This document shows, piece by piece, positions 37,433-45,659 of a stretch of 64,000 nucleotides of DNA. How positions within the stretch are numbered: position 1 is the first letter of the stretch; each line of letters starts with the position of its first letter. Position numbers and translations under genes: made by a program. Origin of the DNA: an uncultured Clostridia bacterium (lineage in GTDB: Bacteria > Bacillota > Clostridia > Christensenellales > UBA1242); NCBI GenBank assembly GCA_930990975.1, contig CAKNRR010000004.1:62001-126000 (forward strand), given 5' to 3'. Under the pieces are notes generated by a model. It was not told where the DNA came from, searched no databases, and saw nothing but the letters and a program-made list of their open reading frames with translations.

Positions 37433-38125
37433 ATGAGAAGCGAGCTTGAAGAAAAAGTAAGAAATGAATATGATGAGTATACAAAGAGGGTGCTTGCTGG
37501 CGATAAGATAGCCTATGATAAATTTTTGGCAGACAGCACATTTCTTTTTGCTGAATATTTGGACAAAACTTATGAAAAGCAAAATCTTAAAAATGTGGAG
37601 AGAGAAGAGATTCTCTTTTTGGCTTTCAAATATACAAAGAATTTAATCAAATGGTTTGTAAGGAAGGGTGAGTTTCCTAGAAAGAGCTTCACTTATATTA
37701 ATCTTGGCAAATTTTACACAGTGAAAAATGCAAGATATATCAATGGACAAAGGACAGCAAAGCGTTTGAAATTGGTAAGTTTGGATCAACTTAAAGACAT
37801 TGAATATAGTTTTGATGACGGACAAAAAGCTGACACAGGTGCACTTTATTATTCTTATGATAAAGGTTGCGAGAATATTGAAGAAAGCATTGATGCAAAA
37901 TATTTGAAGGAAGATTTTTTAGAATATCTTGACAGCATCACTGAGCGACAAAAAGAAATTATGATAAAATATTGCGGTCTTAACGGAGAAAAACCTAAAA
38001 GTGTAAGAGAAGTCGCAAAAGAACTAGGCTGTTCAAGCAGTTTTGTTGAGAAGATAATATTGAAAGTTCGCAAAAGATTTCTTGACAAACAAAGAAAGAT
38101 GGAAGAGCAAAGAGAAGCTTTATAA
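37433..38125 (+). CDS. RNA polymerase sigma-70-like factor
   Basis: 230 residues. The C-terminal part (about 163-218) is a region 4: LDSITERQKEIMIKYCGLNG, then KSVREVAKELGCSSSFVEKIILKVRKRF, with the HTH that would contact a -35 box. The N-terminal half (about 20-120) is helical and could be a divergent region 2, but the core-binding motif is not obvious. Lies between pflB and pflA on the same strand, 70 bases before pflA and with no terminator between, so it is probably co-transcribed with pflA. Ribosome site weak (GAGTGG). Could instead be a phage-type sigma-like regulator. Confidence 0.75.
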   Translation: MRSELEEKVRNEYDEYTKRVLAGDKIAYDKFLADSTFLFAEYLDKTYEKQNLKNVEREEILFLAFKYTKNLIKWFVRKGEFPRKSFTYINLGKFYTVKNARYINGQRTAKRLKLVSLDQLKDIEYSFDDGQKADTGALYYSYDKGCENIEESIDAKYLKEDFLEYLDSITERQKEIMIKYCGLNGEKPKSVREVAKELGCSSSFVEKIILKVRKRFLDKQRKMEEQREAL

Positions 38126-38195
38126 AAAGTTCTTTTAATCCAAAGTCTTAAAAATTTAAGATATCAGAAAATGAAAATAATCCAAAAGGGTGAAT

Positions 38196-38912
38196 ATGGA
38201 AGAAATATTAGGTAATGTAAACAGTGTTGAAAGTATGGGGCTTGTTGACGGCCCTGGCATAAGATATGTCGTATTTTTGCAAGGGTGTGAACTGCGTTGT
38301 CTATATTGTCATAATCCTGAAACATGGGATAAAAACAAAAATTGCACGATGATAAGCGCAAGCGAGCTTATAAAAAAAATTGAAAGATTCAAAAGCTATT
38401 TTGGCAAAGAGGGAGGTGTCACCTTTTCTGGAGGAGAGCCACTATTGCAACCCAAATTTTTGCTTGAATGTTTGAAATTGTGCAAAGAAAAAAATATAAA
38501 CACCGCAATTGATACAGCAGGGGTTGGCTTTGGACAATATGATGAAATATTGAAGCTTGTCGACCTTGTGATTCTGGATTTGAAGGCTGTCAAAGAAGAT
38601 GATTACAAAAAAATCACAGGTCAATCTATGGAAAGATTCAACAAGTTTCTTGCTGATTGTCAAAGATTGAATAAGAGATTGTGGTTAAGACAGGTGATTG
38701 TCCCAAATATCAATGACAATGAGGCAAATATTGCAGATTTAAAACAATTTATTTCAAAAATTAAGAATGTTGAAAAAGTTGAGCTTCTGCCATATAAGAC
38801 AATAGGTGTGCATAAGTATGAGAACCTCAAAATCAAGTATCGACTTGAGGGAGTGCCTGACATGGACGAGAAGCGATGCAAAGAGCTTGAGAAACTTTTG
38901 CTACAAAATTAA
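38196..38912 (+). CDS. pflA: pyruvate formate-lyase activating enzyme
   Basis: 238 residues. Radical-SAM enzyme that abstracts H from the PFL glycine. The [4Fe-4S] Cys31, Cys35, Cys38 sit in CELRCLYC (CxxxCxxC); the GGE-type motif FSGGEPLLQ (about 76-84) binds SAM. ATG at 38196 is chosen over a GTG six bases earlier because AAAAGGG is correctly spaced to it. Confidence 0.95.
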   Translation: MEEILGNVNSVESMGLVDGPGIRYVVFLQGCELRCLYCHNPETWDKNKNCTMISASELIKKIERFKSYFGKEGGVTFSGGEPLLQPKFLLECLKLCKEKNINTAIDTAGVGFGQYDEILKLVDLVILDLKAVKEDDYKKITGQSMERFNKFLADCQRLNKRLWLRQVIVPNINDNEANIADLKQFISKIKNVEKVELLPYKTIGVHKYENLKIKYRLEGVPDMDEKRCKELEKLLLQN

Positions 38913-39050
38913 CTTGAGTTTTTCTAAATATGTTTTTATTTGCTCAAAGATATGATTTTGAGAATTCGAGAATAATGAAAATATAATTAGCATACTTTTA
39001 AAATATGTTTGCGATGATGCAACTATTGGGGATTATGTGTAATGATATGA

Positions 39051-39130
39051 GGATTGCATGCAAGGGTAGAATTAAAATGCGGATTGCATGCAAGGATAAA
39101 AATAAAATTGAGACTGCGTGCAATGGCAGA
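39051..39130. repeat. 30-bp tandem repeat, about 2.7 copies
   Basis: Units at 39051-39080, 39081-39110 and a partial, diverged one from 39111. Each begins GGATTGCATGCAAGG or near it, containing the palindrome TTGCATGCAA. Lies in the intergenic gap between pflA and the sialidase-like gene. Confidence 0.8.
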
Positions 39131-39137
39131 TAAACAA

Positions 39138-39166
39138 AAAGGCGATGATATATTGCCTTATTTTAT
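39138..39166 (+). terminator. terminator after pflA
   Basis: AAAGGC / GCCTTA-type stem with TTTTATT following; weaker than others and overlapping the next promoter. Confidence 0.5.
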
Positions 39167-39181
39167 TGATTTTGTTATATT
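39153..39181 (+). promoter_or_regulatory. promoter of sialidase-like gene, probably leaderless
   Basis: TTGCCT (39153-39158), 17 bp, TATATT (39176-39181). Predicted RNA start 39188 is the A of the ATG. Confidence 0.5.
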
Positions 39182-39187
39182 ATAATT

Positions 39188-40396
39188 ATGTTTAAGAATG
39201 TTTCAAAAAGGTATAAGATTTTTATAATAAGTGTTTCTTGCGTTTTGCTCGCGCTGGCAATAGTTTTGATTACGCTTTTTTATACCACGCAAAACAACAT
39301 AAAAAATTATTTATCTTTGGATGTTTTGCATCTGCCACAAGAAAATAAGATTGATTTAGACAGCTCATCTGATTATCTTGGACAGCCTGACATGGTCAGA
39401 ACGAAGACTGGGAAGTATATTGTCGTCTATCCTGAAGGACATGGACATGGAAGTTTAATTATGCAAACAAGCATGGATGGCAAGAATTTTACAAAGCAAG
39501 AGTGCCCAGAATCTTGGAAAAACTCACAGGAAGTGCCAACAATTTATACGCTTGATAGGATTGACGGCTCGCAGTATATTATTTTAATTTCAGGCAAACC
39601 ATATTGGGTGGCGGATAATTTGAAAGCTGACGGGTTTCAATATAGTTTGTCAAAAGATGATGGTGAAATATGGAGTGAATTTACAACCGTATACAGTCCA
39701 ATGGACTGCATAGTTGCAATGAGCAGTCTTACCCAACTAAAAGAAAACGGAGAGTTTGTTGATAAGTGGATGGGGACTTTTCATACACACAAATTTGTCA
39801 ATTATAAAACAATCTTATCATTTGATGAAAACGACGATGTTGTTTGGTCAGAACCTGAGCCTATCTTAAGTGAATATAGGGAAATTGAAAAGAAAAACAA
39901 GCTGTGCGAAATTGAAATCATAAGAGCCCATAATGATACTTTGATTATGCTTACTCGAAACGAAGCACGAGGCGGAAAAACATCAATGATAAGCTATTCA
40001 AATGATGAAGGAGAAAGTTGGACCAAACCTGTTTATCTTCCTTATGATTTGTCTGGCGATAGATTCAGCGCAATCTATGACGAAACAAACGATAAAGTTT
40101 TGATTTCTTTCAGACAAATCATTCCACATAAGCCAAATGCTTTATCCATGACAAAATTTATGACTTATGGCTGGGTTTTGTGGATAGGAAACATGGATGA
40201 CCTTCTAAGTTACAACCAAGGGAAAACAATAGGCGATTGCTTGCTTGTGCTCGGTGAAGATTCCAGCGGCGATTGTGGCTATAGCGGGCTTGTCGATGAA
40301 AACGGAAACATAACAGCTGTATCTTATGGACACTTTTTGTCCTCTGATAAAAGCAATATCATGCTTACAAATTTTAAAGTTGAAGATTTTATATAA
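39188..40396 (+). CDS. membrane-anchored sialidase/BNR-repeat family protein
   Basis: 402 residues. Residues 1-35 are a basic start and one TM segment (FIISVSCVLLALAIVLITLFY), so the domain is outside, anchored. The rest is a six-blade sialidase-type propeller with Asp-box motifs SKDDGEIWSE (about 150) and SYSNDEGESWTK (about 272). Catalytic Arg triad and Tyr/Glu pair cannot be verified, so it may be a sialidase, another exo-glycosidase or a non-catalytic binder. No Shine-Dalgarno; TATATT ends six bases before the ATG. The next Met is deep inside, so this start is needed for the anchor. Confidence 0.8.
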   Translation: MFKNVSKRYKIFIISVSCVLLALAIVLITLFYTTQNNIKNYLSLDVLHLPQENKIDLDSSSDYLGQPDMVRTKTGKYIVVYPEGHGHGSLIMQTSMDGKNFTKQECPESWKNSQEVPTIYTLDRIDGSQYIILISGKPYWVADNLKADGFQYSLSKDDGEIWSEFTTVYSPMDCIVAMSSLTQLKENGEFVDKWMGTFHTHKFVNYKTILSFDENDDVVWSEPEPILSEYREIEKKNKLCEIEIIRAHNDTLIMLTRNEARGGKTSMISYSNDEGESWTKPVYLPYDLSGDRFSAIYDETNDKVLISFRQIIPHKPNALSMTKFMTYGWVLWIGNMDDLLSYNQGKTIGDCLLVLGEDSSGDCGYSGLVDENGNITAVSYGHFLSSDKSNIMLTNFKVEDFI

Positions 40397-40500
40397 AAAT
40401 TAAGAAATAGATTTTAATTATTAGAGATAAAAACACAAAAAATTTTTATAAAATTGCTTTAATTGTTTTATAAAAGATTATTTTGTAAAAAGACATAATA

Positions 40501-40534
40501 AAAAGCATATTAAAAATCAATATGCTTTTTATTT
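40501..40534 (+). terminator. terminator after sialidase-like gene
   Basis: AAAAGCATATT / AATATGCTTTT with T tract. Confidence 0.85.
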
Positions 40535-40640
40535 TATATCTTTCAAACTTCTTTAGTTTATCAAAACAAGAGTTATAAATTATTTTTGCTATTTATCAGC
40601 ATATAAGAGGTGCGTTTTTATGAGTTTTGTTGAAGACAAA

Positions 40641-40668
40641 AATAAAAAAAGGAGAATTTCTCCTCTTT
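40641..40668 (-). terminator. terminator of tRNA-Met
   Basis: On the minus strand GGAGA / TCTCC followed by TTTTTTTATTTTT, directly after the tRNA 3' end. Confidence 0.7.
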
Positions 40669-40671
40669 ATT

Positions 40672-40748
40672 TGGTAGCAGCAACTGGGATCGAACCAGTG
40701 ACCTCAAGAGTATGAATCTTGCGCTCTAGCCAGCTGAGCTATGCTGCC
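40672..40748 (-). tRNA. tRNA-Met (CAU), elongator type
   Basis: 77 nt including encoded CCA. Acceptor GGCAGCA / TGCTGCT (one G-T), D arm GCTCAGCTGGCTAGAGC, anticodon stem CAAGA / TCTTG with loop TTCATAC (anticodon CAT), variable GAGGTC, T arm ACTGG-TTCGATC-CCAGT. The D arm and anticodon context match Gram-positive elongator tRNA-Met; the initiator C1-A72 mismatch and GC-rich anticodon stem are absent. Confidence 0.96.
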
Positions 40749-40970
40749 AAATTTTAAGTTACTGTAGAATTATAAACAAATTTTACAATATTGTCAAGAG
40801 AAATGTTATATTTTGTATGCAAAATCACAAAAAATCATAAATTGTGAAACATTTGGGAAATCTATATAATAATTTAATTTGTATTGATTTTATTTGCAAA
40901 CAAGATAATAAATTAGGCAAATTAATAAAAAAATAAAAATATTTAATTAGTAAAAATGCCGTCACTTTGC

Positions 40971-40999
40971 TTGACCGAGGGGTGGTGGAATGGTATACT
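40971..40999 (+). promoter_or_regulatory. promoter of giant surface protein, within tRNA-Leu-like DNA
   Basis: TTGACC (40971-40976), 17 bp, extended TGG-TATACT (40994-40999). RNA start near 41006, which selects the TTG at 41022. The segment CCGAGGGGTGGTGGAATGG (40975-40993) looks like the 5' half of a bacterial tRNA-Leu. Confidence 0.7.
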
Positions 41000-41021
41000 T
41001 ACCAAAAGGGGAGTTTGCAAT

Positions 41022-43835
41022 TTGGAAGATAATAAAAATTTCTTAATTAAGAGCAAAAATAATATTTTTTTATTCGTTATTGAACTAATAATATTTTTGT
41101 GCTTAATAATAGGATTGCCTATTTATACACATACAACATTTGATAGCTCAGAATCTTATTGGAAAAATGGATATTTTAAATTTACTGTTAATGTAAGAAA
41201 TTTTTCAGACGATCAACTTAGATCATCATATAGTGAATATAGAGTTAATAATATTTCAGGAGATGGTTATTCAGTAAATTCCATTAGCGTTTCTGGCTCT
41301 TTTCCAGATCCTCCAGGCATTGGAGCTATTACAAGTTATTCTACTTTACATAATGGAAATGATTACAAACAAACACAGGCACATATGGGGTCGTGGACTA
41401 ATGTTTATACGAGTAATTTAACTTATACAATCGGAATTACTGTTGATAATAATAATTATAGAGTAGCGCCAGTGGTTTCAAAAGGAGATTGGTCCCATGG
41501 GACGGGATATTATGCTGTAGATTATTCTGATACTACTTCAACTTCAGTCAGTGTAACGCAACAATTTACATCTGATGGAGATAATGTTGCACAAACGAGA
41601 TGTGTTTTTGTGATGCCTAAAAAAACAACTCTTACATTAAACGGAAATGGAGGTACCAGTTATTCACGTGGTTCATATTATAATAAAACTTGGGGATTTG
41701 TTGGTGGGGTGTCAGATTCGTCAAGAACAGGATATAGTTTTAAGGGATGGGGAACATCGTCAACAGCTTCATCATATATAACATCAGCTGTTTTATCAAG
41801 TTATGTTTCATATGGTGATGCTCAATATTATGCATTGTGGACAGCTAATAGATATACAGTAACTTTAGATAGACAAGGTGCAACAAATGGTTCAGGCTCA
41901 ACAACTGCAACATATGATAGTGCAATGCCATCAATAACTCCACCAACCAAAACAGGATATACTTTTCAAGGATATTATACAAGTCCGAATGGAGGTGGTA
42001 CGAGATACTATAACTCCAACGGAACAAGTGCTAGAAATTATGATATAGCGAATAATACAACACTCTACGCTTATTGGACAGCCAATACATATAAAATAAC
42101 TTTAGATAGACAAGGGGCGACAAACGGGGCAAGTTCCGTTACAGCAACATATGGGAGTGTAATGCCATCAATAAGTGTCCCAACAAAGACAGGATACATA
42201 TTCCAAGGCTATTATACAAGTACAAATGGAGGAGGGACAAAATATTACAATTCCAATGGAACAAGTGCAAGAAGTTATAATATAGCAGGTGGAACAACTC
42301 TATATGCCTATTGGACACCGATAAGTTATAGCATAAACTTTAATCTAGGTAATGGCTCATGGTCAAGTTCATCACCTACGAATAATACTCAGTATGATAA
42401 AGCAATAAATGTACCAGCACCACGGCCACCGACAGGCTATACCTTCGCTGGCTGGACCAGCGGAACAAACTTTAACAGCTCAACAGCTCAAAGTGGCTCG
42501 GAAAGTGATTCAATGTCAAGTTGGAGTGGAAGTTTGACAAAGAATACATACTTTAAGAATTTGACAGCGAGCGATGGAGTAACAGTAACTCTAGTAGCCA
42601 ACTATACAGCCAACAGTTATACAGTAACATTCAATGCCAATGGAGGGACAGTATCACCAACAACAAAGAGTGTAACCTATGACAGCACTTATGGCGATCT
42701 TCCAACTCCAACAAGAACAGGATATAGCTTTACAGGTTGGACATTAAATGGAACAAAGATAACCTCAACAACGCAAGTAAAGACAGCAAGCAACCATACA
42801 TTGGTGGCACAATGGCAAGCAATCAGTTATACATTGACTTTTGACCCAAATGAAGGTTCAGTCAGTCCAACAACAAAGACAGTGACCTATGATAGCGCTT
42901 ATGGAGATTTGCCAATTCCAACAAGAACAGGGTATATATTTATTGGCTGGTATACAAGTGATAATGGAGGAAGCCAAGTATTATCAAATACAACAGTAAA
43001 GACAGCAGATAAACATGTACTCTATGCACATTGGCAAGACACATGGTATAGTTATGCTACTCAGCCAACAGGGAATGGAACATCAATAAGTCCATATATA
43101 ATAGATAGTGCAGAAGATTTTGCATGGATAGCAAAGGATATAGCAGATAATGGAACAAAATCAAATTACTACAAACAGACCAAATTAATAGATTTATCAG
43201 CTCACTATTGGTTACCAATAGGAAGTGATAGTAATCATAGCTTTAATGGACTATACGATGGACAGGGTTTTGAGATAAAGAACTTAAAAACCTATTTCCC
43301 AACAAATCCAGACACACCAGAATTACAAGTGAATGTGGGGCTATTTGGATATACAGCAGGTAGTGCAAATATACGAGGGATAGTATTAAGGAATGCGACA
43401 ATAAAAGGAGCACATAACACTGGCGGAATAATAGGACAGGCTACAGGTAAAACAATAGTAAAAGATATAGCAGTAGATAATTTAAATATAACCACAACGA
43501 TGTCATATATAGGCACAATAATAGGGAAAAGCGAGTCAACAAATGTAACAATCAAAAATGTTGTGGTATATAGCGCAACAACAAGCCATAATCATAGAGA
43601 ACTTAACTCAGGAGAGGCGACAATAGATAGTTGTTTGGTGTCAATCCAAGAGAGTAAGAAATATCATGATAACACAGGAGATGGTTTTGATTTCACTCAA
43701 TGGGTATATATTTCTGGACTTAAGATGCCAGTTCCAAAAGGATTATCATGGCTTGCTAATGGAGGAGAACCTTTAACAAAAGAAGCCCTAGAAAGCTTAG
43801 GCTTTTCTGCTTATCAATATTCTTATGTGGCTTAA
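41022..43835 (+). CDS. giant surface protein with InlB B-repeats and GLUG-like domain
   Basis: 937 residues from a TTG start; AGGGGAG lies seven bases upstream. An ATG 22 codons earlier (40956) is upstream of the promoter and has no ribosome site, so it is rejected. One hydrophobic segment near residues 15-36 is a signal or anchor. A beta-rich region (about 40-190) is followed by at least six InlB/Listeria-Bacteroides repeats (GYTFxGW/GYY, then LYAYW or LVAQW) at about 195-660, and a GLUG-like C-terminal domain (WLPIGSDSNHSFNGLYDG, then VGLFG). No LPxTG sorting motif at the end. Likely an adhesin; its C-terminal pattern matches the partial gene at 1-561. Confidence 0.85.
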   Translation: MEDNKNFLIKSKNNIFLFVIELIIFLCLIIGLPIYTHTTFDSSESYWKNGYFKFTVNVRNFSDDQLRSSYSEYRVNNISGDGYSVNSISVSGSFPDPPGIGAITSYSTLHNGNDYKQTQAHMGSWTNVYTSNLTYTIGITVDNNNYRVAPVVSKGDWSHGTGYYAVDYSDTTSTSVSVTQQFTSDGDNVAQTRCVFVMPKKTTLTLNGNGGTSYSRGSYYNKTWGFVGGVSDSSRTGYSFKGWGTSSTASSYITSAVLSSYVSYGDAQYYALWTANRYTVTLDRQGATNGSGSTTATYDSAMPSITPPTKTGYTFQGYYTSPNGGGTRYYNSNGTSARNYDIANNTTLYAYWTANTYKITLDRQGATNGASSVTATYGSVMPSISVPTKTGYIFQGYYTSTNGGGTKYYNSNGTSARSYNIAGGTTLYAYWTPISYSINFNLGNGSWSSSSPTNNTQYDKAINVPAPRPPTGYTFAGWTSGTNFNSSTAQSGSESDSMSSWSGSLTKNTYFKNLTASDGVTVTLVANYTANSYTVTFNANGGTVSPTTKSVTYDSTYGDLPTPTRTGYSFTGWTLNGTKITSTTQVKTASNHTLVAQWQAISYTLTFDPNEGSVSPTTKTVTYDSAYGDLPIPTRTGYIFIGWYTSDNGGSQVLSNTTVKTADKHVLYAHWQDTWYSYATQPTGNGTSISPYIIDSAEDFAWIAKDIADNGTKSNYYKQTKLIDLSAHYWLPIGSDSNHSFNGLYDGQGFEIKNLKTYFPTNPDTPELQVNVGLFGYTAGSANIRGIVLRNATIKGAHNTGGIIGQATGKTIVKDIAVDNLNITTTMSYIGTIIGKSESTNVTIKNVVVYSATTSHNHRELNSGEATIDSCLVSIQESKKYHDNTGDGFDFTQWVYISGLKMPVPKGLSWLANGGEPLTKEALESLGFSAYQYSYVA
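41862..42335. repeat. two 237-bp tandem repeats inside the surface-protein gene
   Basis: Units 41862-42098 and 42099-42335, both starting ACTTTAGATAGACAAGG and encoding 79 residues (TLDRQGATNG ... LYAYWT). Third positions differ in many places, so the duplication is not very recent. Confidence 0.85.
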
Positions 43836-43864
43836 ATTAAAATAAAACAAAATCATTATAAACC

Positions 43865-43899
43865 GAGGATGTCTAAAAAAGACATCCTCCTTTATTTTG
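43865..43899 (+). terminator. terminator after surface-protein gene
   Basis: Perfect GAGGATGTCT / AGACATCCTC stem, then CTTTATTTTG. Confidence 0.85.
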
Positions 43900-43939
43900 T
43901 TTTCAAGAGAGATTTAAATATCTTTTATAGCAAGAATGC

Positions 43940-43968
43940 TTGACAAATTTAACAAAACAATATATAAT
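43940..43968 (+). promoter_or_regulatory. rpsF operon promoter
   Basis: Perfect TTGACA (43940-43945), 17 bp, TATAAT (43963-43968). RNA start near 43975, leader about 72 nt. Rules out the in-frame ATG at 43936 as the rpsF start. Confidence 0.92.
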
Positions 43969-43980
43969 CTAAATCTAGCA

Positions 43981-44030
43981 GTAGAAAACTGTCCTTGTCT
44001 TTCATGTCAAAAGAAAGACCATTTTAGTCC
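43981..44030 (+). promoter_or_regulatory. rpsF leader hairpin, possible S6-S18 autoregulatory RNA
   Basis: Leader contains GTCTTTC (43997-44003) / GAAAGAC (44013-44019), a perfect 7-bp stem, just before the AAAGGAGG of rpsF. In many bacteria the S6-S18 complex binds an rpsF leader hairpin; the identity here is inferred from place only. Confidence 0.4.
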
Positions 44031-44046
44031 AAAAGGAGGTATATGT

Positions 44047-44328
44047 ATGAATAAGTATGAACTTCTCTACATCATTTCTAGCGATGTTGCCGAAGAAAAA
44101 CGCGAAGAGCTTATTAAAAAATTTGCTTCTTATGTTGAAAACAAAGGCGGCTCAGTTGAAGGAATTGATAAATGGGGAATGAGAAAACTTGCTTATCCTA
44201 TCAATTTCAAAAATGAAGGATTCTATGTTCTTATGAACATTACAATGAACCCTGCTGAAGTTGATGCAATGGCAAAACTCATGAACATAACAGAAGGTAT
44301 TGTTCGTCAACTTTTTGTTAGAAAATAA
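44047..44328 (+). CDS. rpsF: 30S ribosomal protein S6
   Basis: 93 residues, usual length. Starts MNKYELLYIISSDVAEEKRE; conserved GIDKWGMRKLAYPI (about 39-52) and GFYVLMNITMNP. AAAGGAGGT is spaced correctly to the ATG at 44047. Pairs with S18 in the 30S platform; first gene of the classic rpsF-ssb-rpsR set. Confidence 0.97.
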   Translation: MNKYELLYIISSDVAEEKREELIKKFASYVENKGGSVEGIDKWGMRKLAYPINFKNEGFYVLMNITMNPAEVDAMAKLMNITEGIVRQLFVRK

Positions 44329-44365
44329 TAAGTGTTTGCAAACTAAGCAAACTTAAGGAGAAATT

Positions 44366-44785
44366 ATGAACAAAGTTATTTTAATTGGAAACTTAGTTAA
44401 AGACCCTGAACTTGCTACTACAAATAGTGGTGTTTCAGTATGCAGATTTTCGCTCGCAGTGCAAAGAAGATTTGCAACTGCTGACAATGGCCCTCAAGCA
44501 GACTTTTTGAATATTGTTGTTTGGAGAGGTCTTGCAGAAAATTGTCATAAGTTTTTAAAGAAAGGTTCAAAATGCTGCGTAACTGGAAGAATACAAATTT
44601 CTTCATACGAAGCTAGTGACGGGACAAAGCGTTACACTACAGATATTGTAGCTGACGATGTTGAATTCTTAAATTCAAAATCGTCAACTGATGGTGTGGA
44701 TATGTCTTCTTCAAAACCTACAAGTGCGCCAAAGGCTGACACTGCAGAACTTGAACCTATTGATGACGATAGTTTACCATTTTAA
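44366..44785 (+). CDS. ssb: single-stranded DNA-binding protein
   Basis: 139 residues. OB-fold about 1-105 (MNKVILIGNLVKDPEL, FLNIVVWRGLAENCHKFLKKG, VTGRIQISSYE), a short Ser/Pro linker, and the acidic C-terminal tip IDDDSLPF that recruits repair and replication proteins. AAGGAG before the ATG. Cytosolic tetramer. Confidence 0.97.
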   Translation: MNKVILIGNLVKDPELATTNSGVSVCRFSLAVQRRFATADNGPQADFLNIVVWRGLAENCHKFLKKGSKCCVTGRIQISSYEASDGTKRYTTDIVADDVEFLNSKSSTDGVDMSSSKPTSAPKADTAELEPIDDDSLPF

Positions 44786-44804
44786 TTAAAAGGAGATTAT
44801 AAAC

Positions 44805-45068
44805 ATGGCAGAAGCAGTTAAAACTGAAGAGAAGGTTGTTGTAAAGAAATTCCGTAAACCTTCAAAGAAAAAAGTTTGTGCTTTTTGTGTTGCTGGAGAA
44901 AAAACAATAGATTATAAAGATGTTGCTAAAATCAAAAAATATATCACTGAAAAAGGCAAAATCTTACCAAGACGCCAAACAGGTGTTTGCTCATATCATC
45001 AAAGAGAACTTTGTACAGCAATCAAAAGAGCAAGAAACATTGCATTGCTCCCATATGTTGGAGACTAA
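44805..45068 (+). CDS. rpsR: 30S ribosomal protein S18
   Basis: 87 residues. Conserved core [35 protein letters not shown] and [12 protein letters not shown]. The Cys residues (CAFC plus C64 region) suggest a zinc-binding form. AAGGAG before the ATG; 19 bases after ssb. Confidence 0.96.
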   Translation: MAEAVKTEEKVVVKKFRKPSKKKVCAFCVAGEKTIDYKDVAKIKKYITEKGKILPRRQTGVCSYHQRELCTAIKRARNIALLPYVGD

Positions 45069-45181
45069 TTTATTTTGCATAGCTTAAATTAATAAAAAAT
45101 TAAGAAGTGCACAAAAAGGAAGTAATGGGCAAAATTGCTCTAATCAAATTCTTCCACAAGAAATTTTATAGGAGGCAAATT

Positions 45182-45388
45182 ATGAAAAAAGACATTCACC
45201 CAGATTATCATGAAGTAACCGTAGTTTGTGCCTGTGGAAATACATTCAAAACAAAATCAAACTGCAAGGGAGATACTCTTAGCATAGATATTTGCAATAA
45301 ATGTCATCCATTTTTCACAGGGAAGAAGAAAGTTGTTGACACAAGCGGAAATGTTGAAAAATTCAATAAAAAATACGGTTTACAATAA
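45182..45388 (+). CDS. rpmE: 50S ribosomal protein L31, zinc-type
   Basis: 68 residues from the ATG at 45182, which has AGGAGG at the right spacing; an in-frame extension to 45107 is rejected. L31 hallmark [20 protein letters not shown] and zinc ligands Cys16, Cys18, Cys38 and Cys41 (CAC, CNKC), then HPFFTG. Zinc-dependent paralogue type of L31. Terminator follows. Confidence 0.95.
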   Translation: MKKDIHPDYHEVTVVCACGNTFKTKSNCKGDTLSIDICNKCHPFFTGKKKVVDTSGNVEKFNKKYGLQ

Positions 45389-45440
45389 TAAATTAAACAA
45401 ATTGTTTTGTTTATGTTGATTATCATTGTTATTGATATAT

Positions 45441-45479
45441 AAAAAGATGAGGTGTGATATGTGACAACTCATCTTTTTT
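45441..45479 (+). terminator. terminator after rpmE
   Basis: AAAAAGATGAG / CTCATCTTTTTT with 16-base loop. Confidence 0.85.
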
Positions 45480-45647
45480 GTTTTTTATTGAATTATCAAT
45501 GCAAGATTTTGAAAAAAATAAAATAACATGAGTTTGAAACAAGTGGGTATTTACAAAAAAATAAAAAGATAAGTCTTAAACGAAAAACAAAAAGAGGAAT
45601 TATAAACAAAAATATATAAAAAATTAATTATTTTTTGCATGCTTGGG

Positions 45648-45653
45648 CATAAT
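45648..45653 (+). promoter_or_regulatory. -10 box of DUF1385-PrmC gene, probably leaderless
   Basis: CATAAT six bases before the ATG; -35 poor. The upstream terminator means a local promoter is needed. Confidence 0.35.
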
Positions 45654-45659
45654 TAATCT

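Noticed and set aside
38807..38815. DnaA-box match TGTGCATAA
   Set aside because: Isolated and inside pflA coding sequence; expected by chance.
40956..41021. ATG start for the giant surface protein 22 codons upstream
   Set aside because: It lies before the promoter at 40971-40999 and has no ribosome site; TTG at 41022 has AGGGGAG.
43936..44046. Longer S6 protein starting at 43936
   Set aside because: The start is upstream of the -35 box of a perfect promoter; the ATG at 44047 has AAAGGAGGT and matches the S6 N-terminus.
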